Positions 16,365-26,655 of a DNA stretch of 64,000 bases are shown in pieces. A program made the position numbers and the translations under genes. The notes beneath the pieces are model-generated. The model saw only the letters and a program-made list of their open reading frames with translations, did no database searches and was not told the DNA's origin. Numbering within the stretch: position 1 is the first letter of the stretch; each line of letters begins with the position of its first letter. The stretch is from an uncultured Aeriscardovia sp. (GTDB lineage Bacteria; Actinomycetota; Actinomycetes; Actinomycetales; Bifidobacteriaceae), in NCBI GenBank assembly GCA_903789535.1, contig CAIFES010000003.1, forward strand, positions 147,054-211,053. Reading direction: 5' to 3'.

Positions 16365-17291
16365 ATGGCACGGCAACAATCGACAGGGCAACAATCGACA
16401 GGGCGACCTCATGCATGGGCGAGCAGGTTCCACGGTGCGAAGATCAATCTGTTCTACGTCCCGGCACTCATACTGCTCATCATCTTTCTCGTCTACCCGC
16501 TCATCTCCGGCTTCATGATCTCGCTGACAAGCTGGGACGGCTATAACCCGCAGCGTCTGTTCGTCGGTGTGACCAACTACGGCACCCTCTTCCGTGATGC
16601 GAACTTCAGAATGACGCTCGTCAACACGCTCATCTATGGCGTCGGTTCGACGATCATCCAGCAGATTCTCGGCCTCGCGCTCGCACTGATGCTCAACCAG
16701 AAGATCAAAGGCCGCACGCTCATGCGCGCCATCATCTATCTGCCCGCGCTCGTGTCGGCCGTCATCATGGGCACGATGTACTACTTCATCTTCCAGTACC
16801 AGCAGGGAGCATTGAACACGATCCTCGTCGCCCTGGGGCTTGACCGAGTCGTCTGGTTCCAGAACCCTCACAACGCCGTGCTCATCATCGTGCTCGTCAA
16901 CTCGTTCCAGTTCGTCGGCACCTCGATGATCATCTACCTTGCCGGTCTGCAGGGAATGGACCGCTCGGTGGTCGAAGCAGCGAGCCTCGATGGGGCGACG
17001 GGCTGGAAGATGTTCATCAACATCACGCTGCCGATGCTCATGCCGGCCTTCACCACCAGTGTGGTGCTCAACCTGATCGGCGGGCTCAAGCTCTTTGATG
17101 TGATCAAGGTGCTTACCGGCGGTGGGCCAGGTTATTCCACCAATTCCGTCTCCACGTACATCAGCATCCAGTATTTCGACAACCAGAACGCCGGATACGC
17201 GGCCGCCATGGGTGTCGTGCTGTTCCTGATCATCGCCCTCGTCACCACGCTGCTCAACAAGGGCCTCGACAAGCTCAACTGGCAGTCGTGA
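16365..17291 (+). CDS. Sugar ABC transporter permease, MalF-like
   Basis: A 308-residue inner-membrane permease with about six helices. The EAA loop that contacts the ATPase is visible as VVEAASLDGATGWKMFINITLP. The first helix (LFYVPALILLIIFLVYPLIS) and the SWDGYNP segment are typical of CUT1 sugar permeases. The N-terminal tail carries a small repeat (QQSTGQQSTGR). It forms a heterodimer with the next gene product and is coupled to the lipoprotein. No ATPase gene is in the operon, so a shared MsmK-type ATPase encoded elsewhere is likely. Confidence 0.94.
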   Translation: MARQQSTGQQSTGRPHAWASRFHGAKINLFYVPALILLIIFLVYPLISGFMISLTSWDGYNPQRLFVGVTNYGTLFRDANFRMTLVNTLIYGVGSTIIQQILGLALALMLNQKIKGRTLMRAIIYLPALVSAVIMGTMYYFIFQYQQGALNTILVALGLDRVVWFQNPHNAVLIIVLVNSFQFVGTSMIIYLAGLQGMDRSVVEAASLDGATGWKMFINITLPMLMPAFTTSVVLNLIGGLKLFDVIKVLTGGGPGYSTNSVSTYISIQYFDNQNAGYAAAMGVVLFLIIALVTTLLNKGLDKLNWQS

Positions 17292-17339
17292 GCGCCCTCG
17301 GGCACTGCACGATCGCGATAACTGTCAAAGGATAGGAAA

Positions 17340-18209
17340 ATGAGTGTCTCAGCAAAGAACATCGACCGCGGTGACATCGTCGGGGCGCGACAGCATCGTC
17401 ACGGCAGGTGGGCGATCTACCTGTTTCTGATCATCGTCTGCCTCGTACAGCTCGTGCCGTTCTGGCTCGCCATCTGCCAGTCGACGAAACCGTCCTCGGA
17501 TATGTCCTCCACGCTCGTGCCGAGGTTGACCAACATCCAGTGGAGCAACTTCACCCAGGCCGTCACCGAAGGTGGCATCCTGCGCGCCATCCTCAACAGC
17601 GTGATCATCACGCTCGGTGCGACGGTTCTTACCTGTGTGATCGGCGCGATGGCGGCCTATCCGCTTGCCCGCAGGCCCACGCGCGGCAACAAATTCGTCA
17701 GCTCGTTCATTCTGGCGCTGATGATGATCCCGCCGCTGAGCATCCTCGTGCCGTTGTATACGTTCCTCGTACGCATCGGCGGGGTGAACTCGTACTGGGG
17801 GCCGATCCTCGTGCTCGCCACCAGCAACCTGCCGCTGGCCATCTTCCTCTACACCGCCTTCATCCGGTCCATTCCCTCATCGATCGATGAGGCGGGCATG
17901 ATGGACGGTGCCGGTCCCATGCGTATCTTCTTCACGCTCATCCTGCCGCTGCTCAAGCCGGTGACCGCCACCGTCGTCATCATGACCGGCGTGGGGGTGT
18001 GGAACGAGTACGCGCTCTCGAGCTATCTGCTCACCGACCAATCCATGCAGACGATCGCGCCTCGCGTCGCCTCGTTCTTCGCGGCGCAGAGCAGCAATCT
18101 CGGTGTCGGTGCCGCGGCGGCTCTCATGGCGGCGCTGCCGATCATCATCGCCTATATGTTCCTGCAGCGCTACTTCATCGCCGGCATGGTCGCCGGGGCC
18201 GAGAAATAA
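17340..18209 (+). CDS. Sugar ABC transporter permease, MalG-like
   Basis: A 289-residue CUT1 permease with six predicted membrane helices, the partner of the preceding MalF-like subunit. The EAA loop is SIDEAGMMDGAGPMRIFFTLILP, whose central residues match the consensus. The terminal helix (ALMAALPIIIAYMFLQRYFI) and the G-terminal tail (MVAGAEK) are standard for the family. The start ATG follows AAAGGATAGGAAA, 48 bp after the previous stop, and the alpha-galactosidase follows 24 bp later. Confidence 0.94.
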   Translation: MSVSAKNIDRGDIVGARQHRHGRWAIYLFLIIVCLVQLVPFWLAICQSTKPSSDMSSTLVPRLTNIQWSNFTQAVTEGGILRAILNSVIITLGATVLTCVIGAMAAYPLARRPTRGNKFVSSFILALMMIPPLSILVPLYTFLVRIGGVNSYWGPILVLATSNLPLAIFLYTAFIRSIPSSIDEAGMMDGAGPMRIFFTLILPLLKPVTATVVIMTGVGVWNEYALSSYLLTDQSMQTIAPRVASFFAAQSSNLGVGAAAALMAALPIIIAYMFLQRYFIAGMVAGAEK

Positions 18210-18233
18210 AGCGAGATATCAACAAGGAGCACC

Positions 18234-20489
18234 ATGTTCTTTCCGCATCAGAGCGTTTCGCCGGATCAGATTACCCGGCACCAGAAAGCAAACCGGCTCG
18301 GGAGAACGACCCGATTTGGGAAAACAACCCGGTTCGGGACGAATACCGACGATGCCTGCCATGAGCAGACGTTCCTGATCCTGGAGGACCCTGTCGTGGG
18401 GGAGCCGGCACCGAGAATCTATCCTGTCACAGTCGCCCGTGCGGATGAGCCGATTGACACGCCGCCCGCCGAGCAGCCGCTCTCACTGCGGAGCGCCTCG
18501 CCCTCATGGCGTGTCCCACGGCTTGTCACAGGACAATGGTCGGGATCTTTCGCCCGCCCCTCGTTGCGAGGATTCCGCATCATCGATGATGGAGGAGTGA
18601 TCCGGACGGGCCGGGACTGGTCCCCGTTCTGGCGCGTCGAAAAGGCGCCAGCGGTCGATGACGATCATTTGAGTCTGGCGATGAAAGACGGGCGTGCCGG
18701 TCTGAGGCTCGTCTTCGACTGTGAGAAAGTGGCGGGCGGGTCGCTGAGAATGCGCCTGAGGCTGCAAAACTGCGCAGACGGCGTCTACATGGTCGAGGGC
18801 CTCGAGCTGCATCTGCCGTTGCCGGATGATTTCACCGATATCCTCGATTTCACCGGTCGGCATGAACGCGAAAGAACGCCACAGCGCCATCATCTCGCCG
18901 ACGGGACATGGCTGAGGGAAGGCCGACGTGGCAAACCTTCCTTTGAAGGTGCGACACTGATCGCCGGGACGGCGGGATTCGACTTCTCTCACGGTTCTGT
19001 GATCGAGGTCCAGCCTGCCTGGAGCGGAAACACGGTGTTGGCGGTGGATCGTGACAGCGAGGATTCGGCGACTATCTGCGCCGGTGAATTACTGCTGCCT
19101 GGGGAGATAGCCCTGAGGCGCGGCGAGTGGTACAGCACGCCCTGGGTGCTCGTCACTGCCTCTGATCACGGTCTGGACGGGGCGGCGCAGAGCGTGCACC
19201 GCTGGCAGCGCAGTCTGCCCGCGCACCCCGATGTCCAGCCTGTGACGCTGAACGTGTGGGAAGCCGTCTACATGCATCATTCGTTCGAGGCGCTCGCTGA
19301 TATCGCACGACGTGCCGCCGATCTCGGTGTGGAACGCTTCGTCGTCGATGACGGGTGGTTCCACCTGCGCCGCGACGATGATGCCGGCTTGGGCGACTGG
19401 TGGGTCGACCCCGAGGTCTGGCCGAAAGGATTGGGCCCGCTCATTGATTTTGTCCATCGGCTTGGGATGGATTTTGGCTTGTGGTTCGAGCCGGAGATGA
19501 TCAATCCGAATTCCGATGCGTACCGTCAGCATCCGCAATGGGCGTTGCATACGGATGGGCGACTGCCGATGCCGCAGCGGAATCAGCAGGTTCTGGATCT
19601 GACCAACCCTGACGCGTATGCGCATGTCCTGGATCAGATGTCGGCATTGTTCGAGAAATACCCCATCGATTACGTCAAATGGGATCATAATCGTGACCTG
19701 TTGGAGGCAGGAAGCACTCGCGCGGGTGAGGCGCCTGCCGTACATGGGCAGACACTGGCGTTTTATCGGCTTCTGGACGAACTGCACGCCCGGTTCCCGA
19801 AGATCGTCTGGGAATCATGTGCTTCCGGCGGCGGACGTATTGATATGGGCGTGATTGAACGTGTCTCGCGCTTCTGGACGTCGGATGTCACCGATGCGCT
19901 CAGTCGGCAGCAGATCCAACGCTGGACCGTCCAGAATATCGCCCCCGAATACATCGGTGCACACGTATCTGCACCGACATCGCACCAGACGCACCGCACG
20001 TTCTCTCTGGATTTTCGTGCGGCGACGGCTGTGTTCTCTGCGTTCGGCATCGAATGGGATATCCGTCAGGCATCGCCCGAGGACACCGAGCGTCTGAGAC
20101 AGTGGATCATCTGGTACAAGAACCACCGACATTTTCTCCATTGCGGGAACGCTGTGCGTCTCGATGTCGATGACCCCGCGGTGTACGCCTATGGAACGGT
20201 GGGGGCCGATGGAGCACGCGCGATTATCGCCCATGCACAGCTGCATGAATCGGTGTCGAATCGCGGGATGTTCCTGCGCGTGCCCGGCCTTGACGCGGAC
20301 GCTGACTATCAGCTGCGGTGGAGTGGTCCTGCACCGGCAGAGGCATCGTTGGAATCGCTCAATCCGGCGGGTCCGATCGGTACCAGATCGATCAGCGGTG
20401 CGATGCTCGCCCGACGCGGTGTATGGATACCGCGCTGCCGCCCTGAGACGATCCGTCTGATCGACATCCGTCGGGTGGAATCAGACTGA
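18234..20489 (+). CDS. aga: Alpha-galactosidase, GH36
   Basis: A 751-residue cytoplasmic glycosidase that hydrolyses terminal alpha-1,6-galactosyl bonds of melibiose, raffinose and stachyose. The order is N-terminal beta-sandwich, central (beta/alpha)8 barrel and C-terminal beta domain. The nucleophile is Asp484 in YVKWDHNRD and the acid/base is Asp551 in FWTSDVTDAL. SCASGGGRIDMGVIERV is a further GH36 hallmark. The start follows AAGGAGCACC. Residues ~21-38 are an in-frame tandem repeat (RLGRTT-RFGKTT-RFGTNT) from an 18-bp DNA repeat, apparently an insertion near the N-terminus. Last gene of the LacI-controlled operon; an ACTGAACTG duplication overlaps the stop. Confidence 0.95.
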   Translation: MFFPHQSVSPDQITRHQKANRLGRTTRFGKTTRFGTNTDDACHEQTFLILEDPVVGEPAPRIYPVTVARADEPIDTPPAEQPLSLRSASPSWRVPRLVTGQWSGSFARPSLRGFRIIDDGGVIRTGRDWSPFWRVEKAPAVDDDHLSLAMKDGRAGLRLVFDCEKVAGGSLRMRLRLQNCADGVYMVEGLELHLPLPDDFTDILDFTGRHERERTPQRHHLADGTWLREGRRGKPSFEGATLIAGTAGFDFSHGSVIEVQPAWSGNTVLAVDRDSEDSATICAGELLLPGEIALRRGEWYSTPWVLVTASDHGLDGAAQSVHRWQRSLPAHPDVQPVTLNVWEAVYMHHSFEALADIARRAADLGVERFVVDDGWFHLRRDDDAGLGDWWVDPEVWPKGLGPLIDFVHRLGMDFGLWFEPEMINPNSDAYRQHPQWALHTDGRLPMPQRNQQVLDLTNPDAYAHVLDQMSALFEKYPIDYVKWDHNRDLLEAGSTRAGEAPAVHGQTLAFYRLLDELHARFPKIVWESCASGGGRIDMGVIERVSRFWTSDVTDALSRQQIQRWTVQNIAPEYIGAHVSAPTSHQTHRTFSLDFRAATAVFSAFGIEWDIRQASPEDTERLRQWIIWYKNHRHFLHCGNAVRLDVDDPAVYAYGTVGADGARAIIAHAQLHESVSNRGMFLRVPGLDADADYQLRWSGPAPAEASLESLNPAGPIGTRSISGAMLARRGVWIPRCRPETIRLIDIRRVESD
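18294..18347. repeat. Three 18-bp tandem repeats inside the alpha-galactosidase gene
   Basis: Three diverged copies of an 18-bp unit (CGGCTCGGGAGAACGACC and relatives) at 18294, 18312 and 18330. They encode RLGRTT, RFGKTT and RFGTNT. The unit is a multiple of three, so the frame is kept. Confidence 0.75.
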
Positions 20490-20668
20490 ACTGACTGAAC
20501 TGGTTGAACGGTCAGCCCGAGAACTCGAAGGGCCAGGGCGCAGGTCTGTCCGGCTGAGGGCAGTCTTCGACGCCCGATGACACCCACGAACAGACGGGCA
20601 CGCTCGGGCGAGTCCCGTGTTCATCCGGGATTCGGGTTATGACGTGCGGAGTTTGGGGTATGAGATGC
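20490..20668. other. Intergenic, nothing recognised
   Basis: Short spacer between the alpha-galactosidase and the tRNA terminator. Apart from the 9-bp ACTGAACTG duplication (20485-20502) at its edge, no gene or element is evident. Confidence 0.5.
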
Positions 20669-20700
20669 AAAAAGCCTCCTGTCGAAGCAGGAGGCTTTTT
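20669..20700 (-). terminator. Intrinsic terminator, bidirectional
   Basis: AAAAAGCCTCCTG and CAGGAGGCTTTTT form a 13-bp stem around TCGAAG, with T runs on both strands. It lies just 3' of the tRNA-Leu gene and can also stop transcription leaving the alpha-galactosidase operon. Confidence 0.9.
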
Positions 20701-20702
20701 GA

Positions 20703-20794
20703 TGGTGTCCGGAGCGGGAGTTGAACCCGCACGGCCGTTTAAAAATAGCCACTAGCACCTCAAGCTAGCGCGTCTACCATTCCGCCACCCGGAC
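20703..20794 (-). tRNA. tRNA-Leu (anticodon GAG)
   Basis: A class II tRNA with a long variable arm. On the minus strand the acceptor stem is GTCCGGG paired with TCCGGAC, the D-arm sequence GGTGGCGGAATGGTAGACGC is standard for leucine, and the anticodon stem CTAGC/GCTAG encloses the loop TTGAGGT, giving anticodon GAG. The T-arm is GCGGGTTCAACTCCCGC. The discriminator is A and the CCA end is encoded at 20703-20705. It reads CUU/CUC codons. Confidence 0.95.
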
Positions 20795-21074
20795 ATCGCC
20801 CGTAGGCAACGAAATGAAACTATACCAGCATGGCCGACCAATGCAAGAGGGAAATCGTTGTGGAAAACAAATCGGCGGAAAATGACGGATTCGATGGTGC
20901 GAGCCGCGTCATCCGGCCGTTCTGCCAATCATCCACAATCGCGAATCCATCGTTGCGCCGTGTGCGTTCGTGGAAGAATGGGAGAGTCATGACGGCTGAG
21001 AAGGCCGCGCTGTGACAGGTTCGCGAGCGGGCCGGTCGCAGTACGAGCGCTGCCATCAAGGAACGGAGGAAAAC

Positions 21075-21413
21075 ATGGCTCAGAAGGATGATTGCCTGTT
21101 CTGCAAGATCGTCGCGGGAAAGATCCCCAGCACGAAGGTGTATGAGGATGACCTCGTCTATGCCTTCAACGATCTGAATCCCAAGGCAAAGGTGCATGTG
21201 CTCATCGTGCCGAAGAACCATTACGACAACGTGGTGGAGCTGGAGCAGAAGGAACCGGCCACGCTCGCGCGCATCATCGAGGTAGCGCAGAAGATTGCCA
21301 GCGACAAGGCTGACGGCACGTTCCGGCTCATCTTCAACACTGGCAGGAACGCGGGTCAGTCGGTGTTCCACGCGCATGCTCATGTTCTCACGGGCGAAGT
21401 GCTGCCTGAGTAA
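21075..21413 (+). CDS. HIT-family nucleotide hydrolase/transferase (HinT-like)
   Basis: A 112-residue histidine-triad protein of the HinT branch, which hydrolyses purine nucleoside phosphoramidates. The family start [22 protein letters not shown] is intact, and the catalytic H-x-H-x-H is [10 protein letters not shown] (His99, His101, His103). The ATG at 21075 follows GGAGGAAAAC; the longer frame back to 21012 has no family support. It precedes phoH in the same direction with a 161-bp gap. Confidence 0.94.
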   Translation: MAQKDDCLFCKIVAGKIPSTKVYEDDLVYAFNDLNPKAKVHVLIVPKNHYDNVVELEQKEPATLARIIEVAQKIASDKADGTFRLIFNTGRNAGQSVFHAHAHVLTGEVLPE

Positions 21414-21574
21414 GGGTGTGCGGAAGTCGCGTTGAGGACGTGCCGTCGCAGAGCCTGTCACCTGTGCTGGAGGTGATTGCGCCGCAGGCGGTACCGTCAG
21501 CTTGCGCGGGCATAATTAAGGGGAAGACAGCCGATCCACAACTGCTGATCGAACGAGAGGAAAGGGGCAGAGAC

Positions 21575-22855
21575 GTGGGAACGACCACACGCACGGTGAT
21601 GATCCCCGAAAAGGTGAGTCCTGTCGTGCTTCTTGGACCTTTTGACGAGATCCTGCGGCTTGTGGAAGACGGGTTTCCCTCGCTGACCTTTGTGGTGCGC
21701 GATCGGAAGATCGAGATTCTCTCGCGTTCGTCGGCTACAGAGCATCAGGCCATGCAGGCGCGGGCCTTCCTCCGGCATCTTGTCGATGCCGCGGCCAGGG
21801 GAGAGGCGCTCGACGCCGATGAGACGCGACGCCTGCTCGAGACGCGCGATGAGACGGAATCTCAGGGTTCCTCGTCGGATGAGCAAGACCATGTCCCGCC
21901 CCATTTTGACGTGCCGTACCGGGCCGAGAAACGTTCATATTTCTCCACCTCCGTGCGTCACCGGCGTGAGGCAGAGGAACGTCGACGGCTCGCCGCGGAA
22001 GGCCGTGCCCACGCTGAGCAGGAGGCGGCGCGTGCGCGGCGCCGGCATCAGTCGGATCACGGCGGCCATGTTCATTCGGATTCTCATGGGAGCCGGACGG
22101 CGATGAATAGTGATACGAGGCAGGAGAGCATGTTCTCCACGCCGGCTGCCGCTACCACGCCGATCGTGATCTCACAGGGGCAGCCCGTGCGTCCCAAGAC
22201 CGCCGGGCAGAGAAAGTACGTGGCGGCGATTGACCGCAACACCATCACCTTCGGCATCGGCCCGGCAGGAACAGGCAAGACGTATCTCGCCGTCGCCAAG
22301 GCCGTCGAGGCGTTCGAGACACGCCGAGTGCGCCGCATCATCCTCACGCGCCCGGCAGTCGAGGCGGGGGAGAATCTCGGCTTCCTGCCCGGGACCCTCA
22401 ACGACAAGATTGACCCATATCTGCGCCCGCTCTACGACGCCCTTTCCGACATGCTCGGCCCGCAGCGATTGCATGAGGAGACCGAGGATGGCTCCATCGA
22501 GGTCGCGCCACTCGCTTATATGCGCGGACGCACCCTCAACGACGCGTTCGTCATCCTCGACGAGGCACAGAACACCACCGAGCAGCAGATGAAGATGTTC
22601 CTGACCCGTCTGGGCTTCAACACGAAGATGGTGGTCACCGGCGATGCCACGCAGGTCGACCTCGCCGTCCACCGCTCCGGACTACGGACAATCGAGCAGA
22701 TCCTCTCCGGCATCGATTCCATCTCGTTCGTCCATCTGGGCGCCCAGGACGTGGTGCGCCATCAGCTCGTCGGCAAGATCGTGGGTGCCTACAATCGCCA
22801 TGACGAAAAAATGCGGCAGGCGCGCGAGCGCGTGCGGGAAGGCCAGGAACGATGA
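21575..22855 (+). CDS. phoH: PhoH-family ATPase
   Basis: A 426-residue cytoplasmic ATPase of the PhoH/PhoL family, associated with RNA metabolism and ribosome maturation in operons with ybeY. Walker A is [13 protein letters not shown] (~226-238), Walker [21 protein letters not shown], and [10 protein letters not shown] is the conserved sensor. Residues ~105-195 are a hydrophilic His/Arg/Glu-rich linker longer than usual. The frame is open from 21416, but the GTG at 21575 follows GAGAGGAAAGGGGCAGAGAC. The stop overlaps the ybeY start (ATGA), indicating coupling. Confidence 0.92.
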   Translation: MGTTTRTVMIPEKVSPVVLLGPFDEILRLVEDGFPSLTFVVRDRKIEILSRSSATEHQAMQARAFLRHLVDAAARGEALDADETRRLLETRDETESQGSSSDEQDHVPPHFDVPYRAEKRSYFSTSVRHRREAEERRRLAAEGRAHAEQEAARARRRHQSDHGGHVHSDSHGSRTAMNSDTRQESMFSTPAAATTPIVISQGQPVRPKTAGQRKYVAAIDRNTITFGIGPAGTGKTYLAVAKAVEAFETRRVRRIILTRPAVEAGENLGFLPGTLNDKIDPYLRPLYDALSDMLGPQRLHEETEDGSIEVAPLAYMRGRTLNDAFVILDEAQNTTEQQMKMFLTRLGFNTKMVVTGDATQVDLAVHRSGLRTIEQILSGIDSISFVHLGAQDVVRHQLVGKIVGAYNRHDEKMRQARERVREGQER

Positions 22856-23814
22856 GCGTGGATGTGGCCAACGAGACAGGATGGACCATTGATCCGAAAC
22901 AGTTCTCCGACCTCGGCGCATGGGTGCTCGACCAGATGCGCGTCAGCCCGGACGCCGAGCTGTCCATCACCTTCGTCGATCCGGAGACGATCGCCGCGCT
23001 GCACGAGCGGTGGATGGGACTCAAAGGCCCGACCGACGTGATGAGCTTTCCCATGGACCAGCTGCGGCCAGGAGACCCTGGCAATCCGACGCCCGCCGGA
23101 ATTCTGGGCGATATTCTCATCTGCCCGGATGTGGCGGCACGACAGGCCCAGGCGGCGGGCCATTCGGTGATTGAGGAGATGATCCTGCTCACCAGCCATG
23201 GCATTCTGCACCTGCTCGGCTTCGACCATTCCACGCACGAGCAGGAAAAACGCATGTTCGCCCTGCAGCGCACGCTCATGCTCACCTTCCTCGCCCAGCG
23301 TGAGGGAGGGCTCAAAGAAGTGATGCTGCCCGCAGGGCGACAGGACATGCTCGCCCTTTATGAGAAGCAGCATCCGGAGACGCTCGCGGTGGGCCATGAG
23401 ACCATTCAAGGCGATAAAGTGCACGCTCCGCAGCCGCGCCCGGCGGTACAGACCGGCGGGATGCAGACAGGCCGAATACAGACAGGCGAGGAGCAGGCAG
23501 ATGCCGAAGCGCTCGCCTCGCATTCTGATGGGAACGCCGTGCCGGACGGATCGCCCCGACTCACAGGGCAATCCGGTCCCATGGCAGCATCCGATGCAGG
23601 AGCGCTTGAGCAGCCGACTCTTCCGGGCGGGACGACCAGAACGGGAGCGGAAAAGACGGGCAGCACGAAGCCTGCCGACAAGCCGCATAAGCCGCGCGAT
23701 TCGGGTATGACAGGACCGGATGACGGTTCCGACTCCGACAACGGTTCAGGTTCAGGCAGCGGCCCTGATGCGGACAAAGAACAGGGTCCTGATGCGGGGA
23801 GGAAGGACAAATGA
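22852..23814 (+). CDS. ybeY: YbeY endoribonuclease with long C-terminal tail
   Basis: A 320-residue metalloprotein. The first ~175 residues are a complete YbeY, the factor for 16S rRNA 3'-end maturation and ribosome quality control. The metal site is [11 protein letters not shown] (His116, His120, His126), and [13 protein letters not shown] is also conserved. YbeY is normally 150-180 residues. Here a ~140-residue low-complexity tail rich in Gly, Asp, Ser and Pro follows (short repeats such as MQTGRIQTG and [14 protein letters not shown]) with no recognisable domain. It overlaps the previous and next genes by 4 bp each. Confidence 0.93.
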   Translation: MSVDVANETGWTIDPKQFSDLGAWVLDQMRVSPDAELSITFVDPETIAALHERWMGLKGPTDVMSFPMDQLRPGDPGNPTPAGILGDILICPDVAARQAQAAGHSVIEEMILLTSHGILHLLGFDHSTHEQEKRMFALQRTLMLTFLAQREGGLKEVMLPAGRQDMLALYEKQHPETLAVGHETIQGDKVHAPQPRPAVQTGGMQTGRIQTGEEQADAEALASHSDGNAVPDGSPRLTGQSGPMAASDAGALEQPTLPGGTTRTGAEKTGSTKPADKPHKPRDSGMTGPDDGSDSDNGSGSGSGPDADKEQGPDAGRKDK

Positions 23815-25217
23815 CGCAGATTGATTCGACATCCCTCATCCTGTCGATCTCGGCAGGCGTCATCGCGCTTCTGACCATCTGGTTCTCCTTCGTGATGGCC
23901 GGCTGCGAGGCGGCGCTCGGCCGCGTCACGCGCACCGGGCTCAACAACCTCTCACTTGATGTTCAGACGGATGAGGGGCTGACGGACTTCGAGAAGCAGA
24001 AGAAGCTGCGCAAGGTCGCGAGGGTGCAGAAGCTCGTCGCCTCGCGCAACGCCACCAGTTCGTCCGCCTCGTTCATGCGCATCTTCATGAACGTGCTCAC
24101 CGGCGTGCTGCTCACGTTCATCGTCGCCCAGTTCACCCGACTGTGGTGGGTGCAGATCCTCATCGGCCTCGCCGGTGCGCTGATCGTCGGCTTCATCTCC
24201 ATCCTCGTGCGCCCCTCGGTGGGCGGACGCCGTCAGCCGCTGGACGTCATGCTGCGCCACGCACGGCTGCTGCAGGTGGTCGTCGCGCTCACGCCGTTCG
24301 CCCGTATCGGCGGACTGCGACGCAGGTTCCGCTCGGAAGGCGACGGCAACCTCTCCGATGATGAGGCCATCGAGAAGGTACAGAACGAGGAGAGCAAGGC
24401 CATCGTCGACCGCATGGTGGAGACGAGCCATCTCGACCCGGATGTGGCCGACATGCTCAAGAACGTCGTCTCCCTCTCCGACACGCTCACGCGGGAGATC
24501 ATGGTGCCGCGCACCGATATGGTCTGCATGGGCAAGGACGTCACCCTCGAGCAGGCACTCAAACTGTTCACACGCTCGGGCTTCTCACGCATCCCCGTCA
24601 TCGGCGAGTCGGTGGACGACCTTCAAGGCATGGCCTACCTCAAGGATGCGGTGCGCGAGATCGCCGAGGACCCGTCCTGCTTTTCCAAGAAGGTCGGGGC
24701 CATCGCGCGTGACCCGCTGCTCGTGCCCGAGTCCAAGCCGGTCGATGACCTGTTCCACCAGATGCAGCGCGAGCGCCAGCATATCGCCGTCGTCGTGGAC
24801 GAATACGGCGGAATCGCTGGCCTTGTGACGATCGAGGATGCCATCGAGCAGATCGTGGGCGAGCTGGAGGACGAGCATGACAAGACCCAGCACACCAACC
24901 CGAGGCAGATCGCACCGGAGGTGTGGCGTGTCCCGGCCCGCACGCCGATCAGTGACATTGAGGATATCTTCGAGATCGACATCGACGAGGATGATGTGGA
25001 CACGGTCTACGGGCTTCTGACCAAAGTGCTCGGCCATGTGCCGATCGTGGGTGAGAGCGGTGTGACGCACGGTCTGCGCATCACCGCCGTCTCCTCCGCG
25101 GGCCGGCGCAAGAAGGTGAGTATGCTCACCGTGCAGCCGGAGACCCTCCATCCGCAGACCGAGGATGGCAGGCAATCCGCATCCGAGAAGAACGAGAAAG
25201 AGGACGGCCATGAGTGA
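23811..25217 (+). CDS. CorC/HlyC-type (CNNM-like) membrane protein
   Basis: A 468-residue protein with an N-terminal DUF21 membrane domain (~1-200, about four hydrophobic segments including [20 protein letters not shown]). Tandem CBS domains follow (~220-345; [37 protein letters not shown]), and then a CorC_HlyC domain ([20 protein letters not shown]). The family is linked to Mg2+/Co2+ efflux; 'haemolysin' annotations are historical. It sits in the conserved phoH-ybeY-corC-era order and overlaps both neighbours. The C-terminal ~25 residues are charged and disordered. Confidence 0.92.
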   Translation: MTQIDSTSLILSISAGVIALLTIWFSFVMAGCEAALGRVTRTGLNNLSLDVQTDEGLTDFEKQKKLRKVARVQKLVASRNATSSSASFMRIFMNVLTGVLLTFIVAQFTRLWWVQILIGLAGALIVGFISILVRPSVGGRRQPLDVMLRHARLLQVVVALTPFARIGGLRRRFRSEGDGNLSDDEAIEKVQNEESKAIVDRMVETSHLDPDVADMLKNVVSLSDTLTREIMVPRTDMVCMGKDVTLEQALKLFTRSGFSRIPVIGESVDDLQGMAYLKDAVREIAEDPSCFSKKVGAIARDPLLVPESKPVDDLFHQMQRERQHIAVVVDEYGGIAGLVTIEDAIEQIVGELEDEHDKTQHTNPRQIAPEVWRVPARTPISDIEDIFEIDIDEDDVDTVYGLLTKVLGHVPIVGESGVTHGLRITAVSSAGRRKKVSMLTVQPETLHPQTEDGRQSASEKNEKEDGHE

Positions 25218-26469
25218 GACGACACCGCATACCGCCGACCTGCCCGATGCTGCGAATCCAGCCGATGGCACCGATCTGCCGCAGCCCGATATGTTACAAG
25301 GGACGGACGTGCCGCAGGAGGCGGACGTGCCTGATGAGGCGGATCTACCCGATGACGTGCGTGTGCATGTGCAGGCTCCTGTGACGCGGCCCGGATACAA
25401 ATCCGGGTTCGTCACCATCGTCGGCCGGCCCAACGTGGGCAAGTCCACCCTCATCAATGCCTTGATGGGACAGCATCTGCTTGTCTCCTCCGATCGGCCG
25501 GAGACCACGCGCCACGTCGTGCGCGCGGTGCTCACCCGGGACCGCGGCCAGATCGTGCTGGTCGACACGCCGGGTATCCATCGTCCGCGCACGCTGCTTG
25601 GCCAGCGTCTGGACGACATGGTCGACGACGCGCTCAGCCAGATCGATGCGATCCTGTTCCTGCTGCCGGCGGACCAGCAGATCGGGCCGGGCGACCGGCG
25701 GATCCTCGAGCGGCTACGTGACCAGTTTGGTGTGCGGCACGAGGGCAAGAGCGGTAAGGGCACAGGCGCCGATACTGCTGATAAAGCCAGCGATGACGCG
25801 GCTGCACAGGCTTATTCTGCCTCGACTGAGAATCGCCAAGGCGGGAAGCAGCAGAGCCGGCGACTGCAAGGTGAAAACCCGCAGGAGGATAAGCCGCGGG
25901 ACGAGTGGAAGGTGCCGGTCATCGCGGTGCTGACCAAGATCGACAAGGTCAGGCCTGACCAACTCGCCGCGCGTCTACTCGAACTCGACCAGCTCGCCGG
26001 CTTCACGCAGATCGTGCCTGTCTCCTCGGCGGAGAAGGACAATATCTCCGAGCTGGAGGACGTGCTGTACGACGCCATGCCCGAAGGCCCGCAGATGTAC
26101 CCGGATGACATGCTCGCCGACCAGAGTCCCGAGGAGGCGATCGCCGAGCAGATCCGCGGCGCATTCCTGCGCGAGCTGGACGACGAGCTGCCGCATTCGC
26201 TCGCCGTCCGGGTGGACGACATCCTCCCGCCCGACAAGACGGAAGGACCGGACGGCAAATACACTGTCGCTGCCACGATCTTTGTCGAGCGCAGCAGCCA
26301 GAAACCGATTATTCTCGGCCATCGCGCCTCACGTCTCGTTCGCGTCAAAAAGCGCGTGCGCACGGCGGTCAACAGAATCGTCGGCCACAAGTGCCGTCTT
26401 GACCTGCATGTGTCCGTCGCGAAAGACTGGCAGGAGGATCCGAAAAAACTCGAACGACTCGGATTCTGA
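25210..26469 (+). CDS. era: GTPase Era with internal low-complexity insertion
   Basis: A 419-residue GTPase that binds the 3' end of 16S rRNA during 30S assembly. G motifs: GRPNVGKST (from ~71), DTPGIHRPRTLLG and TKID. The C-terminal KH domain contains VERSSQKPIILGHRASRLVR. Era is usually ~300 residues. This one has a ~50-residue N-terminal extension (DLPQPDMLQGTDVPQEADV) and a ~55-residue Lys/Gly/Ala/Gln-rich insertion around 176-232, just before the TKID segment. The ATG at 25210 overlaps the previous gene by 8 bp. All catalytic motifs are intact. Confidence 0.94.
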   Translation: MSETTPHTADLPDAANPADGTDLPQPDMLQGTDVPQEADVPDEADLPDDVRVHVQAPVTRPGYKSGFVTIVGRPNVGKSTLINALMGQHLLVSSDRPETTRHVVRAVLTRDRGQIVLVDTPGIHRPRTLLGQRLDDMVDDALSQIDAILFLLPADQQIGPGDRRILERLRDQFGVRHEGKSGKGTGADTADKASDDAAAQAYSASTENRQGGKQQSRRLQGENPQEDKPRDEWKVPVIAVLTKIDKVRPDQLAARLLELDQLAGFTQIVPVSSAEKDNISELEDVLYDAMPEGPQMYPDDMLADQSPEEAIAEQIRGAFLRELDDELPHSLAVRVDDILPPDKTEGPDGKYTVAATIFVERSSQKPIILGHRASRLVRVKKRVRTAVNRIVGHKCRLDLHVSVAKDWQEDPKKLERLGF

Positions 26470-26479
26470 CACAGATCCA

Positions 26480-26507
26480 TCTGACAGGGGACTTCTGACA
26501 GGGAACT
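26480..26507. repeat. TCTGACAGGGRACT tandem repeat
   Basis: Two 14-bp copies (26480-26493, 26494-26507) differing at one base, just after the era stop. No hairpin or gene is associated with them. Confidence 0.6.
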
Positions 26508-26655
26508 CTGGCAGAGGGCTGTGCAGCATTCAGGATAGCCGGGCTACACCATGACAAACCGGTCCTGCGACGATCTTCATCGACCGGTTTCGAAAACGGC
26601 ACCGAAACCTAGAGAGCGAAACCTTTATAACAACAACACACACAAGGAGATCATC

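Noticed and set aside
20830..21015. 61-residue ORF between the tRNA and HIT genes
   Set aside because: No ribosome binding site, no family resemblance, and it lies in the presumed promoter region of the HIT gene.
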